A stretch of 64,000 nt of DNA, from positions 1 through 64,000 of the IMG/VR virus record IMGVR_UViG_3300005528_000055; one strand, written 5' to 3'. The notes below the pieces were generated by a model. It searched no databases, had not been told where the DNA came from, and was given only the letters and a program-made list of their open reading frames with translations. The position numbers were made by a program, and so were the translations under genes. Positions 43,341-53,893 of the stretch are shown one piece after another. This DNA comes from a virus. How positions within the stretch are numbered: position 1 is the stretch's first letter; the number at the start of each line of letters is the position of its first letter.

Positions 43341-43900
43341 GTTACTAAACTATACTTTGTGCCTATTTCTACTGGATGTGCTATATGTAGGTATGGAAAA
43401 TTTGATGGAAAAACAACAGCTGTATTTTTTTCTGGTTTTATTTTTACATTAAAAAATGGAAATTCCAAATCTCCACCTTTTTCTACGTCATCAAGGAATG
43501 CAACTAAACTAACTACTCTAGAGTTCATTGGTGAATGGTCATAGTGGTTATGATATTCTGCTCCAATAGAATACTTCAGTACCCTCCAACCCTCATTGGA
43601 AAGTGCTGGAATATTGTATTCGCTTCTATAGTCTTCTATTATATCAAACATTGGTGTTTGAATCTCGTTTTTAAACATTTGTGCTAAAGGTGTTTTTACT
43701 GTTTCTTTACCCAAAAAAGAGATATCACACTCAGAAGATGTTCTATATTTTTGAACTAATCCACCTCCTACGGCAGAGTGTTTCCAAGAAATATCTCCCC
43801 AATCATTTCTACTTTCTAGTTCCAAGTGCTCCAAAAATAGAGAAGAGTCAAAAAAATCACTATAGACTGATACACAAGTCGCTAAATTTTTAACATTCAT
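43328..43900 (-). CDS. 2-oxoglutarate/Fe(II) dioxygenase (prolyl 4-hydroxylase-like)
   Basis: 190 residues, a minimal double-stranded beta-helix enzyme. It has the prolyl-hydroxylase pattern KYSIGAEYHNHYDH, giving the iron ligands H119 and D121, and near the end LHIAHPVEIGTKYSLVTWF, giving distal His 172 and Lys 182 in place of the Arg that holds 2-oxoglutarate. GGDLEFPFF is the usual strand before. Such enzymes hydroxylate protein or free amino-acid side chains. Phages often carry them. Next to a halogenase and close to a collagen-like fibre gene, possible targets are fibre prolines or a small molecule (inference). Confidence 0.85.
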   Translation of the reverse strand: MNVKNLATCVSVYSDFFDSSLFLEHLELESRNDWGDISWKHSAVGGGLVQKYRTSSECDISFLGKETVKTPLAQMFKNEIQTPMFDIIEDYRSEYNIPALSNEGWRVLKYSIGAEYHNHYDHSPMNSRVVSLVAFLDDVEKGGDLEFPFFNVKIKPEKNTAVVFPSNFPYLHIAHPVEIGTKYSLVTWFQ

Positions 43901-44289
43901 TATATAACTTCAACTTTTCCTTCATACAATATGATATCATCATTCTTAATAAGAAAGTCTATAATTCCACTATTAAGAAACCTCATTCTAAAATATGCTA
44001 AATGTTTTTCTTTTATTATAGGATAAATTTCTTTATTTAAACAAATTATTTTTAGATTATCTTTAAGTTCAATGAATTCATTTGTCATATCAAGTTTCCA
44101 AATATAATTTTTACGAACTTGTTTATAGTGTTCATATTTTTCTATTTGTGGAACTGATACGATCTTTGCATCCTTTACTGTTTCTGAAACAACAATCTCT
44201 AAAAGCTCATTTTTTGCCATTTGCATAATGTGGTGAGGAATTGCGCCATCTATACATTTATCGCTTGGTACTGCTATATATCTTTTCAT
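43900..44289 (-). CDS. Unknown protein of the halogenase cassette
   Basis: 129 residues, mixed alpha/beta, Ile/Lys-rich (KDNLKIICLNKEIYPIIKEKH). The stop overlaps the start of the 2OG oxygenase by one base and its own start overlaps the 77-residue gene by four, so it belongs to the same coupled series. No family or motif recognised. Confidence 0.55.
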   Translation of the reverse strand: MKRYIAVPSDKCIDGAIPHHIMQMAKNELLEIVVSETVKDAKIVSVPQIEKYEHYKQVRKNYIWKLDMTNEFIELKDNLKIICLNKEIYPIIKEKHLAYFRMRFLNSGIIDFLIKNDDIILYEGKVEVI

Positions 44290-44519
44290 GAAAAATTAGA
44301 AAGTCTGTTTCTTAAATCTTGGATTAGAGAAATATAATGTGCTACTTTACCTATTGCTGTTTCCATATTAACTGGCTCCTGCCATGAATCTGGATCAAAG
44401 GTTTCAGCATCTATGCCTAAACCAACTAATATTCTGTACAGCTCACGTTCGTGCATTTCAATACTAAAATTTAATGCTTGTAATTTAGCTTCATTATTAA
44501 GTGAGTCAAAAAAGCCCAT
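44286..44519 (-). CDS. Small helical protein
   Basis: 77 residues, predicted to be mostly helical (NEAKLQALNFSIEMHERELYRILV, then AIGKVAHYISLIQDLRNRL). First gene of the overlapping cassette, 13 bases after the His-rich fibre gene and preceded by an AGAGGTAAA ribosome site. No family recognised. Confidence 0.55.
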   Translation of the reverse strand: MGFFDSLNNEAKLQALNFSIEMHERELYRILVGLGIDAETFDPDSWQEPVNMETAIGKVAHYISLIQDLRNRLSNFS

Positions 44520-44532
44520 AATATTTTACCTC

Positions 44533-45783
44533 TTATTTGTTTAAAATTATATAAGTGCTTCCATTGGAAGCAGAATGTGTATCTAAATCAGCTGTAGTGC
44601 CTGCTCTAACATCATAGTTTAATCCACTAGGAGTTTCTTCAGTTATTATAATAATAGCACCGCCTCCTCCAGCACCGCCTCTTTTTCCTGTAGCACCTGT
44701 CACTGCTGGTGCAGCAGCTCCTCCAGCACCACCAGCACCACCAGTCCAATGATGGCCAGGACTAACTGTACAGCATGGTGCATGAATAGTAGCGGAGTGA
44801 TTATGGTGATGCCCATTATGTAGAGTTTCATGATAAGCACCATGAGATACAATTTTGTCATGATAAGCTGGAACATGATTATGATGACTGTAGTGATGCA
44901 GTGTGTGAGGTTCATGAATAACGGCGCTGTGGTGGTGGTGATCTGTCCTGTCTGGAGCTTTAGCTCCAGCTGCGCCTGCAGTGCCAGGTGAACCCGCTGT
45001 TCCTGCAGAGCCCGTCGCACCAATCATTCCTAATGACATTACTGTGCCAGTTCCTGATATTGACTTAGCCATTATTGCTACTACTCCACCACCATTAGCT
45101 CCAGATCCACCTGCCCCACCAGGACCTGGAGTTGCTCCTGTTGCAGTTCCGTCAGAGCCTGTTGCACCTTTTCCTCCAGGTACTCCAACAGTTGTACCAA
45201 CAGTTGGATGAGTCCCATTAGAACCAGGAGATCCAGCTTTACCTGGCCAAGTGTCACTGTTTGTTAATGCTGGAGCACTAGCCCCGGTAGAACCTGTTGT
45301 TCCTTTAGATCCACCAGATAAAACTAAGGCTGATGAACTTGCATATGTAGCATCAAAGACAACACCTGTAGCCGCTTCTATTCTAGATATTAAATAACTT
45401 GGAAGTGCTGTAATATTAGGATTGGTAGACCCACCGCCTTGGCCACCTATTCTATAGGATATAGTAGAAGATGTATGGCCAGCTACTGTGCCTGTAGATA
45501 CGGAAGACCCTGGACTTGATATTGTTCCATTGGTAGATCCATTCGAGTTTCCAGAAACAGAACCTATTCCAATAACTCCGTTTATTATAGCTGTATTTTT
45601 TACAAATACACGAAATCCATTTGTAATTAGCACATTTCCCAATGGTATTGTTAGATTGTTATAATATTTATCTGAAGTTAATGTAATAGTTCCACTTATG
45701 GTCACATCGCCATCAGAACCATTCCCATAAGTTTCATCATTATTTACGCGTGATACACTAGTTTCTATTCGTGAGATTGCCAT
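44533..45783 (-). CDS. Gly-rich adhesin-like protein with a dense His cluster
   Basis: 416 residues. The N-terminus (TYGNGSDGDVTISGT, then FRVFVKNT) is shared with the next gene upstream and marks a Gly-rich phage adhesin family that forms polyglycine or beta-helix surfaces. Residues ~70-280 are Gly/Ser/Thr-rich with loose G-x-x steps. Residues 282-346 hold about 22 histidines in HHHH, HHYSHHNH and HHHNH clusters plus a CC pair, which could bind metal ions, as iron-loaded tips of phage fibres do. The end returns to a Gly-rich then beta-strand part (GGAIIIITEE). A receptor-binding fibre is the likely role (inference). Confidence 0.7.
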   Translation of the reverse strand: MAISRIETSVSRVNNDETYGNGSDGDVTISGTITLTSDKYYNNLTIPLGNVLITNGFRVFVKNTAIINGVIGIGSVSGNSNGSTNGTISSPGSSVSTGTVAGHTSSTISYRIGGQGGGSTNPNITALPSYLISRIEAATGVVFDATYASSSALVLSGGSKGTTGSTGASAPALTNSDTWPGKAGSPGSNGTHPTVGTTVGVPGGKGATGSDGTATGATPGPGGAGGSGANGGGVVAIMAKSISGTGTVMSLGMIGATGSAGTAGSPGTAGAAGAKAPDRTDHHHHSAVIHEPHTLHHYSHHNHVPAYHDKIVSHGAYHETLHNGHHHNHSATIHAPCCTVSPGHHWTGGAGGAGGAAAPAVTGATGKRGGAGGGGAIIIITEETPSGLNYDVRAGTTADLDTHSASNGSTYIILNK

Positions 45784-45785
45784 AC

Positions 45786-46546
45786 TTACACCTGTTGCAT
45801 GTAATAGTAGGTTCCACTATTCTGACCCGTTACGTCCGTTGAGATAGATGCTGGAAGAGAAGATGTAGAAGAAACTAATAGTATCACTCCCCCACCAGCT
45901 GGTGCAGTTGCTGGTGCCTTAATGTATCCAGTCCCACTTGATGGCCCAGCTATATAACGTGCTGCAAGTATTATTACTCCACCACCAGCTTGACCAGACC
46001 CTCCTGCTCCACCTCTAAGAAATGTTGGTCCTCCAGATGCAGTGATTGAATAACCCGTAATTGCTTGTCTTGGAATCTGAAAATATGAAGATCCACCCAT
46101 AGCTGATGTTGGTGCTGTAGCAGAATATCCTGTAGCAGAGCCTCCCAAAGAATGTGTAACTGCTGTTGTAGCAGCTCCCCCTTGTGCTATAGAGCCAGCT
46201 GTAGAATAACCTGTAGTAAAACCAATTGTAGAGTCACTATTAAATTTTAAAGTACCTTTAACAAATATTCTATATCCATTTGGAGCAAGTCGAACATTGG
46301 CATTTATTGTTAAATCATTAAAATACATATCACGAGTCATTGAATAGACACTCGAAGATGGTGCCATACCCAAAATGGTTGTAGTGCCATCAAGTGTTAT
46401 ATCTCCATCTGATCCAGTACCATAGACTGCATCAGCGCCTTCATTATAATATGCTGCCCATACTGCGCCGTCCCACTGCCAACTCTTAGAGCCGACAGTA
46501 TAAATCTGGTTTGTGTATGGAGATGAAGGGAAAGTAATTGCAGCCA

Positions 46547-46547
<1 letters not shown>
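45786..46547 (-). CDS. Gly-rich adhesin-like virion protein
   Basis: 253 residues. A short N-terminal module (FPSSPYTNQIYTVGSKSWQWDG) typical of phage fibre attachment is followed by YGTGSDGDITLDGT and NGYRIFVKGT, the block shared with the downstream His-rich protein. Gly/Ala-rich runs follow (GGAGGSGQAGGGVIILAAR). It lies between the collagen-like gene and the His-rich gene and probably forms part of the same set of head or tail fibres (inference). Confidence 0.68.
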
Positions 46548-47944
<1,397 letters not shown>

Positions 47945-47965
47945 TCACTCCATATTAACTAAGTT

Positions 47966-47971
47966 ATTATA
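47966..47971 (-). promoter_or_regulatory. Extended -10 promoter before the collagen-like gene
   Basis: Minus-strand TGTTATAAT in the 41-base gap gives a perfect TATAAT with an upstream TG. No good -35 is seen. The start codon is 25 bases further on with GGAG before it. Confidence 0.45.
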
Positions 47972-47982
47972 ACATAAATTAA

Positions 47983-50340
47983 TTAGAATGTGCCACCATC
48001 AATAGTGTAACTGTCAACTCCAAGTGTAGTTCTTGCTGTTGCTGCGTCTGCGTCATCCAATACGGTTCTCATAAAAGAACTTAATGTTGTCACTGCAGCA
48101 GTTCCTGATCCAGTAAAATATGGAAGCTTATCTGATGCAGATGTTAAACCGGCTATTGCTGCAAGATTTGCACTATAGGCTTGAACATCAGTATTAATTG
48201 CTAAACCTAAATTGGTTCTTGCATCAGGAGCTGATGTTGCTCCAGTTCCACCTTTAGCTACAGATATTGCAGTAGCATTCCATGTTCCTGTTGCGATTGT
48301 TCCAACAGTCGTAATTGAGCTCTGTCCTGCGTAGGTGGAGGCAATGGTGATTGAGTCAGTATCTACTGTAATCTTGTCTGTTGTTCCACCAACTGCTAAG
48401 ACTCCAGAAGATATTGTCAGGCCAGCTCCTGCTACAGAAGACTTCAATTGAAGTGCATCTGTATCGATTTCGATTCCACCATTAGTTGCAACATTTACAT
48501 TAAATTCAGTTCCATTAATTGAAAGGCCTGAACCTGCGCTATATAAACCTGCTCCAGAGAATTGACTCCAGACTTGACCACTAAAGTCGGTAAGGTTATC
48601 TGCTGTTTGTACCCATCCAGTATTGGCATAAGTGGTCCCCTGCTGAACGAATACCGCCAATCCACGAAGCTCAGTATAAACATCTACGTCTGAAGATCTA
48701 GTTAAAGTATAAGATCCGCCAGTTATTGCAACGTCATATATACCTTTTTGACTAGCAGTTGTTTGTCCTGTTAAAAGAACTCTTTCGCCATCATTAAGGG
48801 TATGGCCATCAATTTCTAATGGAGTTGACCCCGTTAATGCAACGTTTGAACTACCCAATACATGAACTGCTTGCTTCCAAGACAGTCCTGTAACTCTATT
48901 ATCTACGTAATATTTTGTAGCAGCGTCTGTATCCAAGGTTGGTTCTGCAACACCAGTAATTCTAGAAGAAGCTACGTCTACTGTTCCAGTACCATTTGGG
49001 CTCAGCGTTATATTACCATTGGTGTCTGTTGAAGTAATTGAATTTCCGTTAAAGTTAAGATTATCAACTGTAAGCTCTGTGATTCCAGCTACCGAAGTAG
49101 TTGTTGAACCAAGAGTTAAAGTGCTTGAGCCAAGAGTAATTGTAGAGTTTACGAGCTCTGCGTTTGACACTCCTCCGTCTTTAATCGTAACTGCTCCAGA
49201 TGCTACAGCAAAATTATCCGAACTAAAAGATGCTATTCCTTTATTTGAAGTAGTTGCATCTTCTCCGGAAATTGTAATTGTATTATTAGAAACTACGGTA
49301 TCAATTCCCTCGCCACCGCTAAATTGTAAGGTGTCAGTTCCAAGAGCAACAGCGTCTGCGGTTCCAGTATCTGCACCCACTGTTAGAGTTGTAGAGATAG
49401 ACTGTGTGGTTACCGCAGTAACTAAACCTTTTCCATTTACCGTAATCACAGGTATGGCGGTGGATGAGCCAAATGCTCCAGTATTTGAGTTCACAGTGTC
49501 AAGGGTTACCTCTATACTTGTGCTGCCAAGGTTGGTCATTGTGGCGCTACCGTCAACGTCACCAGTAATTGTTATGGTTGGATCATTAACATTAAAATCT
49601 AACTTGCCGCTATCATCATCATATGTTACAGAAATTCCTGACTCTGTATTTGAAGAAACCATTGCTCCAACGATGTCTTGAATTCTTTCTGCATTTAAAG
49701 TAACGTTACCAGTTGTAACAGAAAAGTCAGTTGAGTCAAAGGATGCAAGTCCTGTTTGACTTGTGCTTGCAACTCTTATGTTGGTATTGCTGGCTGCGGT
49801 TAATCTTCCTTTTGCGTCAACAGTAAATCCTGCGACAGCGGTAGATGACCCATATGAACCAGCGGTAACAGTTGTGTCGGTTAAAGAAAGGTCAATTGCA
49901 CCGTCGCCTGCGTCATCGTAAGATGCTGAAATTCCGGTATGAGAACCGTTAGTTGCTATTTGTGCTCCAACTATATCTTGTACTTGCTCAGCACTAACGG
50001 TAGCAGTAGACACTGCTGAATCAACGTAAGCGGTTGTAGCTACTTTTGTGCTATTGTCACTTGCAGACTGTGTTGTGGCAGTTGCGGACGATCCTAATGC
50101 AATAGTGCCTGAAAATGTTTTATTGCCACTTATGGTTTGAGTAGTGCCCTTGGTAACATATGCTCCAGCTCCTGCAATTGCTTCAACTGTAGTCGCAGTG
50201 CCACCAGCTCCACCAGTACCCTTGCCGTAATAAAGGGTATCATCAGCCTCGTTATAAGCTAACTCTGCGTTTTCTAACGATGAAGGAGCTCCTGTTGCGC
50301 CTCCAGATGACCTTCTTTTAATTCTTATTGTATTAGCCAT
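47983..50340 (-). CDS. Large tail or head fibre protein
   Basis: 785 residues. The N-terminus (NTIRIKRRSSG, SSLENAELAYNEADDTLYYG) is the attachment module shared with the collagen-like protein. The body is a string of Ser/Thr/Gly/Ala beta repeats (SNTGAFGSSTAIPVITVNGKG-like units). The end has the block KGGTGATSAPDARTNLGL, common before the tips of phage fibres, then a short C-terminus ending SYTIDGGTF. It probably forms a trimeric beta fibre. The DNA is locally richer in G and C than its neighbours. Confidence 0.82.
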   Translation of the reverse strand: MANTIRIKRRSSGGATGAPSSLENAELAYNEADDTLYYGKGTGGAGGTATTVEAIAGAGAYVTKGTTQTISGNKTFSGTIALGSSATATTQSASDNSTKVATTAYVDSAVSTATVSAEQVQDIVGAQIATNGSHTGISASYDDAGDGAIDLSLTDTTVTAGSYGSSTAVAGFTVDAKGRLTAASNTNIRVASTSQTGLASFDSTDFSVTTGNVTLNAERIQDIVGAMVSSNTESGISVTYDDDSGKLDFNVNDPTITITGDVDGSATMTNLGSTSIEVTLDTVNSNTGAFGSSTAIPVITVNGKGLVTAVTTQSISTTLTVGADTGTADAVALGTDTLQFSGGEGIDTVVSNNTITISGEDATTSNKGIASFSSDNFAVASGAVTIKDGGVSNAELVNSTITLGSSTLTLGSTTTSVAGITELTVDNLNFNGNSITSTDTNGNITLSPNGTGTVDVASSRITGVAEPTLDTDAATKYYVDNRVTGLSWKQAVHVLGSSNVALTGSTPLEIDGHTLNDGERVLLTGQTTASQKGIYDVAITGGSYTLTRSSDVDVYTELRGLAVFVQQGTTYANTGWVQTADNLTDFSGQVWSQFSGAGLYSAGSGLSINGTEFNVNVATNGGIEIDTDALQLKSSVAGAGLTISSGVLAVGGTTDKITVDTDSITIASTYAGQSSITTVGTIATGTWNATAISVAKGGTGATSAPDARTNLGLAINTDVQAYSANLAAIAGLTSASDKLPYFTGSGTAAVTTLSSFMRTVLDDADAATARTTLGVDSYTIDGGTF

Positions 50341-50342
50341 TT

Positions 50343-50681
50343 TTAAAAGTTTCCTCCATCGGTAAGATTGCTCTCAGAGTAATTTACCCATTGAGAGCCG
50401 TTGTAGCGTAATATGTTTCCACTGGCAGCTGAAGTTATAGTAACATCAGTAAGACCATTTAAAACTGATTGTGTTGATATACTTGTTTCTGTGGCGATAA
50501 TTCTATCTTTTACAGTTAGATGAGATCCAGCTGGATTAACGCCAAGCACTGTCTGTATGGCTTCAATTGCGTCATTAGCATTTGCGTGCTGTAAATGGTG
50601 CGGAACTGTAACAGAGTTTAGCCTGTCAGAAGTTGTTGGATTAACTAGATTATCTAAAGATGTTGGATAATTTGTTGCCAT
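50343..50681 (-). CDS. Small fibre-associated protein
   Basis: 112 residues. Contains a segment (TTSDRLNSVTVPHHLQHANANDAIEAIQTVLG) often seen in phage fibre and neck-appendage proteins, and the end NGSQWVNYSESNLTDGGNF resembles the end of the large fibre downstream. It lies two bases before that gene. It is probably a hinge or short fibre subunit (inference). Confidence 0.62.
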   Translation of the reverse strand: MATNYPTSLDNLVNPTTSDRLNSVTVPHHLQHANANDAIEAIQTVLGVNPAGSHLTVKDRIIATETSISTQSVLNGLTDVTITSAASGNILRYNGSQWVNYSESNLTDGGNF

Positions 50682-50689
50682 GATATTCC

Positions 50690-51100
50690 TTATAAAGATA
50701 TAATTTTTGTGGAATCGTTATTCCACACTATAGTAACATCGGCAGATGTATTTACTGTAGAAAATGGTAGACCTGTTGATGTATCTAGATATGCTATCAA
50801 TCTAGAAGTTGAATCAGATCCACTATCCACATATAGTGCTAAAGAGTTAAAAGAATTTCCAGAATAATTTAATATATTTAAATCGTCTGCGTCAAAAACT
50901 CCCAAAGTTACACTTTTATTATTTAAAGCTGAACTTCTTTCTTCAATACACAGAGCATTAATATCTGATACAAACTGATGTGTTTCTGCATTTGGAGTAT
51001 ATGAATTATTTAAAATTAATACTTTTATTGTATTTGAATACAGATTAATTTCACCTTTTAAAAAAGACTCTTTTGCTTTTTTATAAATAAAATTAGCCAT
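50690..51100 (-). CDS. Virion-associated protein
   Basis: 136 residues. Starts ANFIYKKAKESFLKGEINLYSNTIKVLIL, a pattern typical of a phage structural family where a helix is followed by GxIxLxxxxIKVxLL strands; the end has ADVTIVWNNDSTKIISL. These are minor virion proteins of unknown detail. It overlaps the gene upstream by one base. Confidence 0.6.
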   Translation of the reverse strand: MANFIYKKAKESFLKGEINLYSNTIKVLILNNSYTPNAETHQFVSDINALCIEERSSALNNKSVTLGVFDADDLNILNYSGNSFNSLALYVDSGSDSTSRLIAYLDTSTGLPFSTVNTSADVTIVWNNDSTKIISL

Positions 51101-51870
51101 TAAACACCAACGTCTTTAGAAACTATAATTCTATACTTATATCCTGACTCATAATATAAAGAGTCTTCTTCATTGTAAAGTGGTGTTGCATCATCAGAAG
51201 GAAAGTCCACATACACTTCTGGCTTCCAAGAATGCATAGAAACATTTGCCGAAACATTTTCCCATCTTGATGGTGATCTCTGTATCTTTTTTCTTTGAGC
51301 TTTAAAATAAAAATTGTTTAAAAAGTTAGATGCTGGACGAGAGCTAAATGTTATCGTCACTCTTCCATTATTGTATCCATTATCTAAATAAAAATCGCCA
51401 TTAGATGGATCAACTGAAGCTATATAAAAATTAGGATTTTTTGCTATTATCTGAACAGAGGTGTAAGCGTCTGTTCTAATTGAATGATCTTCAATATAAA
51501 CTTCTTGAATTTCTGGAACTTTAATTGAAGAAAAACTAGAAGGTGTTGCAGCTTCTGTTGTTTCAAAGATTACCTGTTCTTCAGATATTAGCTCGTTTGC
51601 AGCGTCTAGGAAATTTACTAGTCTTATTTTATATTCTGTTTGACTCTGCAAAACAGTATCCCAGTATAAAGTTAATGTTCTTGATACCTGGTTATAATCT
51701 GTTATGGTATTAATTGTTAAAAATGGGCCAGTTACCGAACTTGGAGTAGCTGCATTGGTCTGTACAATAAAATTTTCATTTTTTAACGAAGAGATTTTTA
51801 TTGTTCTCCCGAATTTAATAATTGCAGTATTTAAAGTCACTTCTGCGTGTTCGATTAAATTAAGCGCCAC
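51100..51870 (-). CDS. Unknown beta-rich virion protein
   Basis: 256 residues with two or more fibronectin- or Ig-like stretches (YNQVSRTLTLYWDTVLQSQTE, then YTSVQIIAKNPNFYI). No family recognised. It is the first gene after the terminator behind the major capsid gene and opens the fibre group, with an AGGAG ribosome site. Confidence 0.55.
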   Translation of the reverse strand: MALNLIEHAEVTLNTAIIKFGRTIKISSLKNENFIVQTNAATPSSVTGPFLTINTITDYNQVSRTLTLYWDTVLQSQTEYKIRLVNFLDAANELISEEQVIFETTEAATPSSFSSIKVPEIQEVYIEDHSIRTDAYTSVQIIAKNPNFYIASVDPSNGDFYLDNGYNNGRVTITFSSRPASNFLNNFYFKAQRKKIQRSPSRWENVSANVSMHSWKPEVYVDFPSDDATPLYNEEDSLYYESGYKYRIIVSKDVGV

Positions 51871-51927
51871 ATTATTCTCCTAAATCATTTATAAATACTA
51901 GTAACAAAAAAAGCTTGGATAATAAAC

Positions 51928-51957
51928 AAAGGGAGTGGCTTTTACACCACTCCCTTT
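51928..51957 (-). terminator. Rho-independent terminator after the major capsid gene
   Basis: Perfect 11-base stem (51928-51938 with 51947-51957, arm AAAGGGAGTGG) and an 8-base loop, followed on the minus strand by GTTTATTAT. It separates capsid expression from the fibre genes. Confidence 0.82.
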
Positions 51958-51994
51958 GCCCCGGGTATCGTAACTATAACACCCTAAGGTATTG

Positions 51995-53059
51995 TTAGCT
52001 CAAAGCTACGTCGTTTGTAACCTGAACCTCGTAGTTGCGTGCTAGTCTAACACCCTTAGCAACGGTAATACCTTCACCGTCACCAAGCATTACGATGTCG
52101 TAGCGCTCTTTCATCTTCATTGAGCGAATGTCACGGCTTGGATCATCGAACTGATCTGTGCTCATGTCATCCTTAACAAGAAGGGTACCAACTTCGTTGC
52201 GGTCGATCAAGAATAGATCTGACTTAGCAGCGGTTGCACCACTCTTTGCAGTGAAGCTTACGAAAGGTGAAACGATTACGTTAAGGCCCATGGGAGCAGT
52301 TGCGTTAAGCGCTGCTTCCTTGGACTGAGGACGATAGCCCCAGCTAGTGTTGACTGCAGCTGCTGAACCGCCTGTGTGGAAGATCGCATCCTTAAGGAAT
52401 ACGGACCACATAAGTGGGTGCAGAATAAAGTCGGTTGGAATGTGATTCTCTGCCATTAGAACAGCAGCCATATCAATGATGTCGTCCCATGTAACGGTCT
52501 TGTTATAGGCACCGTCGATGTCACGACCAGTTGTATCATCGTATGAACCGCTATCGTTGTCAAAGACGATTGTTGCAGCGTCCTTGAAACGGCTTAGAGC
52601 GATCTGTTCCTTAAGGCGAGCCATTGCACGCCCTGCAGCTCTTACGTGAAGCCCAACGATATCCCAAAGTGAGTCTGCAATGACTTCTTCGGTAAATGCT
52701 AGCTTAACGCCCTTCTTCGAGACTTTGCCCTCGATTTGCTTTGCAAAAGCGAGTGCTTGCTCTGGATACTCTTGTCCTTCGGGAATCTCTGCTGCTTGGA
52801 TAGCGTTTACTGCAGGGAACTCCAAAGAGCGTCCCTTTCCGAGGCGAACTGTTGAAAGAAGCGGTGTTACCAACAATTGTGGCTCTGCTGCTTCCTTAAG
52901 AGTACGAGAGATAATCTTGGGGAAGAGAATTGCTGCATCTGGCGATGCAAACGCTTCCTTAATAGTTACTCTGTTGTCTTCGTCAATGTGTCCATCCTCG
53001 GCCAGCGCGGCTTCCCAAGCTGGGAGACCCGAGAGGAGCTCTTGGATTGTCTTACTCAT
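51995..53059 (-). CDS. Major capsid protein
   Basis: 354 residues, HK97-fold type by length and pattern: an N-terminal arm (SKTIQELLSGLPAWEAAL), an E-loop-like stretch, a long helix (GRAMARLKEQIALSRFKDAA), the TWDDIIDMAAVLMAENHIPTD block, a P-domain GLNVIVSPFV strand and an end with DIVMLGDGEGITVAKGVRLAR. Position after the protease/scaffold and decoration candidate confirms it. Codon choice differs sharply from most genes here: Arg is often CGT or CGC and C-ending codons prevail, as expected for the most abundant protein. No CGG in frame. Confidence 0.88.
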   Translation of the reverse strand: MSKTIQELLSGLPAWEAALAEDGHIDEDNRVTIKEAFASPDAAILFPKIISRTLKEAAEPQLLVTPLLSTVRLGKGRSLEFPAVNAIQAAEIPEGQEYPEQALAFAKQIEGKVSKKGVKLAFTEEVIADSLWDIVGLHVRAAGRAMARLKEQIALSRFKDAATIVFDNDSGSYDDTTGRDIDGAYNKTVTWDDIIDMAAVLMAENHIPTDFILHPLMWSVFLKDAIFHTGGSAAAVNTSWGYRPQSKEAALNATAPMGLNVIVSPFVSFTAKSGATAAKSDLFLIDRNEVGTLLVKDDMSTDQFDDPSRDIRSMKMKERYDIVMLGDGEGITVAKGVRLARNYEVQVTNDVALS

Positions 53060-53087
53060 CTTAGGATTATTCCTCCTGTGTTATTGT

Positions 53088-53864
53088 TTATATTGTGAGA
53101 TTAACGCGGAACGCGCCAATTACGTTGTGGACATCCAGGTTGCTACGGATACCAAGCTTACCAGAATATGTTCCAGCTCTTGTAAGCTCGAACACAGTCT
53201 TAAGTGCACCTGGATCTGAAGGAAGCTGCATGTAGGAAAGAAGACCATCATCGAAGTTGGTTGCAAACTTTTCTACTTCTATAACCTTACCAACCTGGAG
53301 GTAAGAATATACTGCAGAGCTATTGTATAGATCTGCTGCAGCTGCCTTTACTGGACGTCCCATGTGATCGGAACGAACGATATCACCTACTGCTAAATCT
53401 GAGTTAATGGTCTGAACCATTGGGTACTCAATGTAGCCGTGTGTGATAAATCCTGCACCTTGTGAGGTGCCTTTGTCGAATGGGCGGTACAGATCATACT
53501 GTGCTACGCCAATTGGAACTGATCTTGCTGGAACAACGACAGTGTCGGTTGCGCCGGAGCTGTAGCTTGGGGTTGCACCATCAAGTGGGTCCCAGCTTGT
53601 TGGCATGTTGTCACCCCAGGTAACTGCAGATGAGGTACCATTAGCTGGTGCTACTTCTGCGTCGCCAGTGGTTCCATTAGCTACAACTGAAAGAATTGTT
53701 CCTTTAGGAATGACGATCTCAAAGCGATCATCTTCACTATCTAGATACCAGGTTGGAAGACCAGCGGCTGGAAGGAGGTATGCGGCTGGGGCAATGCCCT
53801 CTGAAACCACAAGACGACCAGAACCAGTTTTAGTTCCTACCTTACGAAATTTTGCTAAGCTCAT
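53088..53864 (-). CDS. Head decoration or capsid-stabilising protein candidate
   Basis: 258 residues, beta-rich (RFEIVIPKGTILSVVANGT, YLQVGKVIEVEKFA), with no enzymatic motif. It sits between the protease/scaffold and the major capsid gene, the place of decoration proteins, and shares the biased high-expression codon use of the capsid gene. An AGGAG ribosome site precedes the ATG. Confidence 0.62.
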   Translation of the reverse strand: MSLAKFRKVGTKTGSGRLVVSEGIAPAAYLLPAAGLPTWYLDSEDDRFEIVIPKGTILSVVANGTTGDAEVAPANGTSSAVTWGDNMPTSWDPLDGATPSYSSGATDTVVVPARSVPIGVAQYDLYRPFDKGTSQGAGFITHGYIEYPMVQTINSDLAVGDIVRSDHMGRPVKAAAADLYNSSAVYSYLQVGKVIEVEKFATNFDDGLLSYMQLPSDPGALKTVFELTRAGTYSGKLGIRSNLDVHNVIGAFRVNLTI

Positions 53865-53893
53865 TTGTTTTTCTCCTTAAGCAAAGTATTGGT

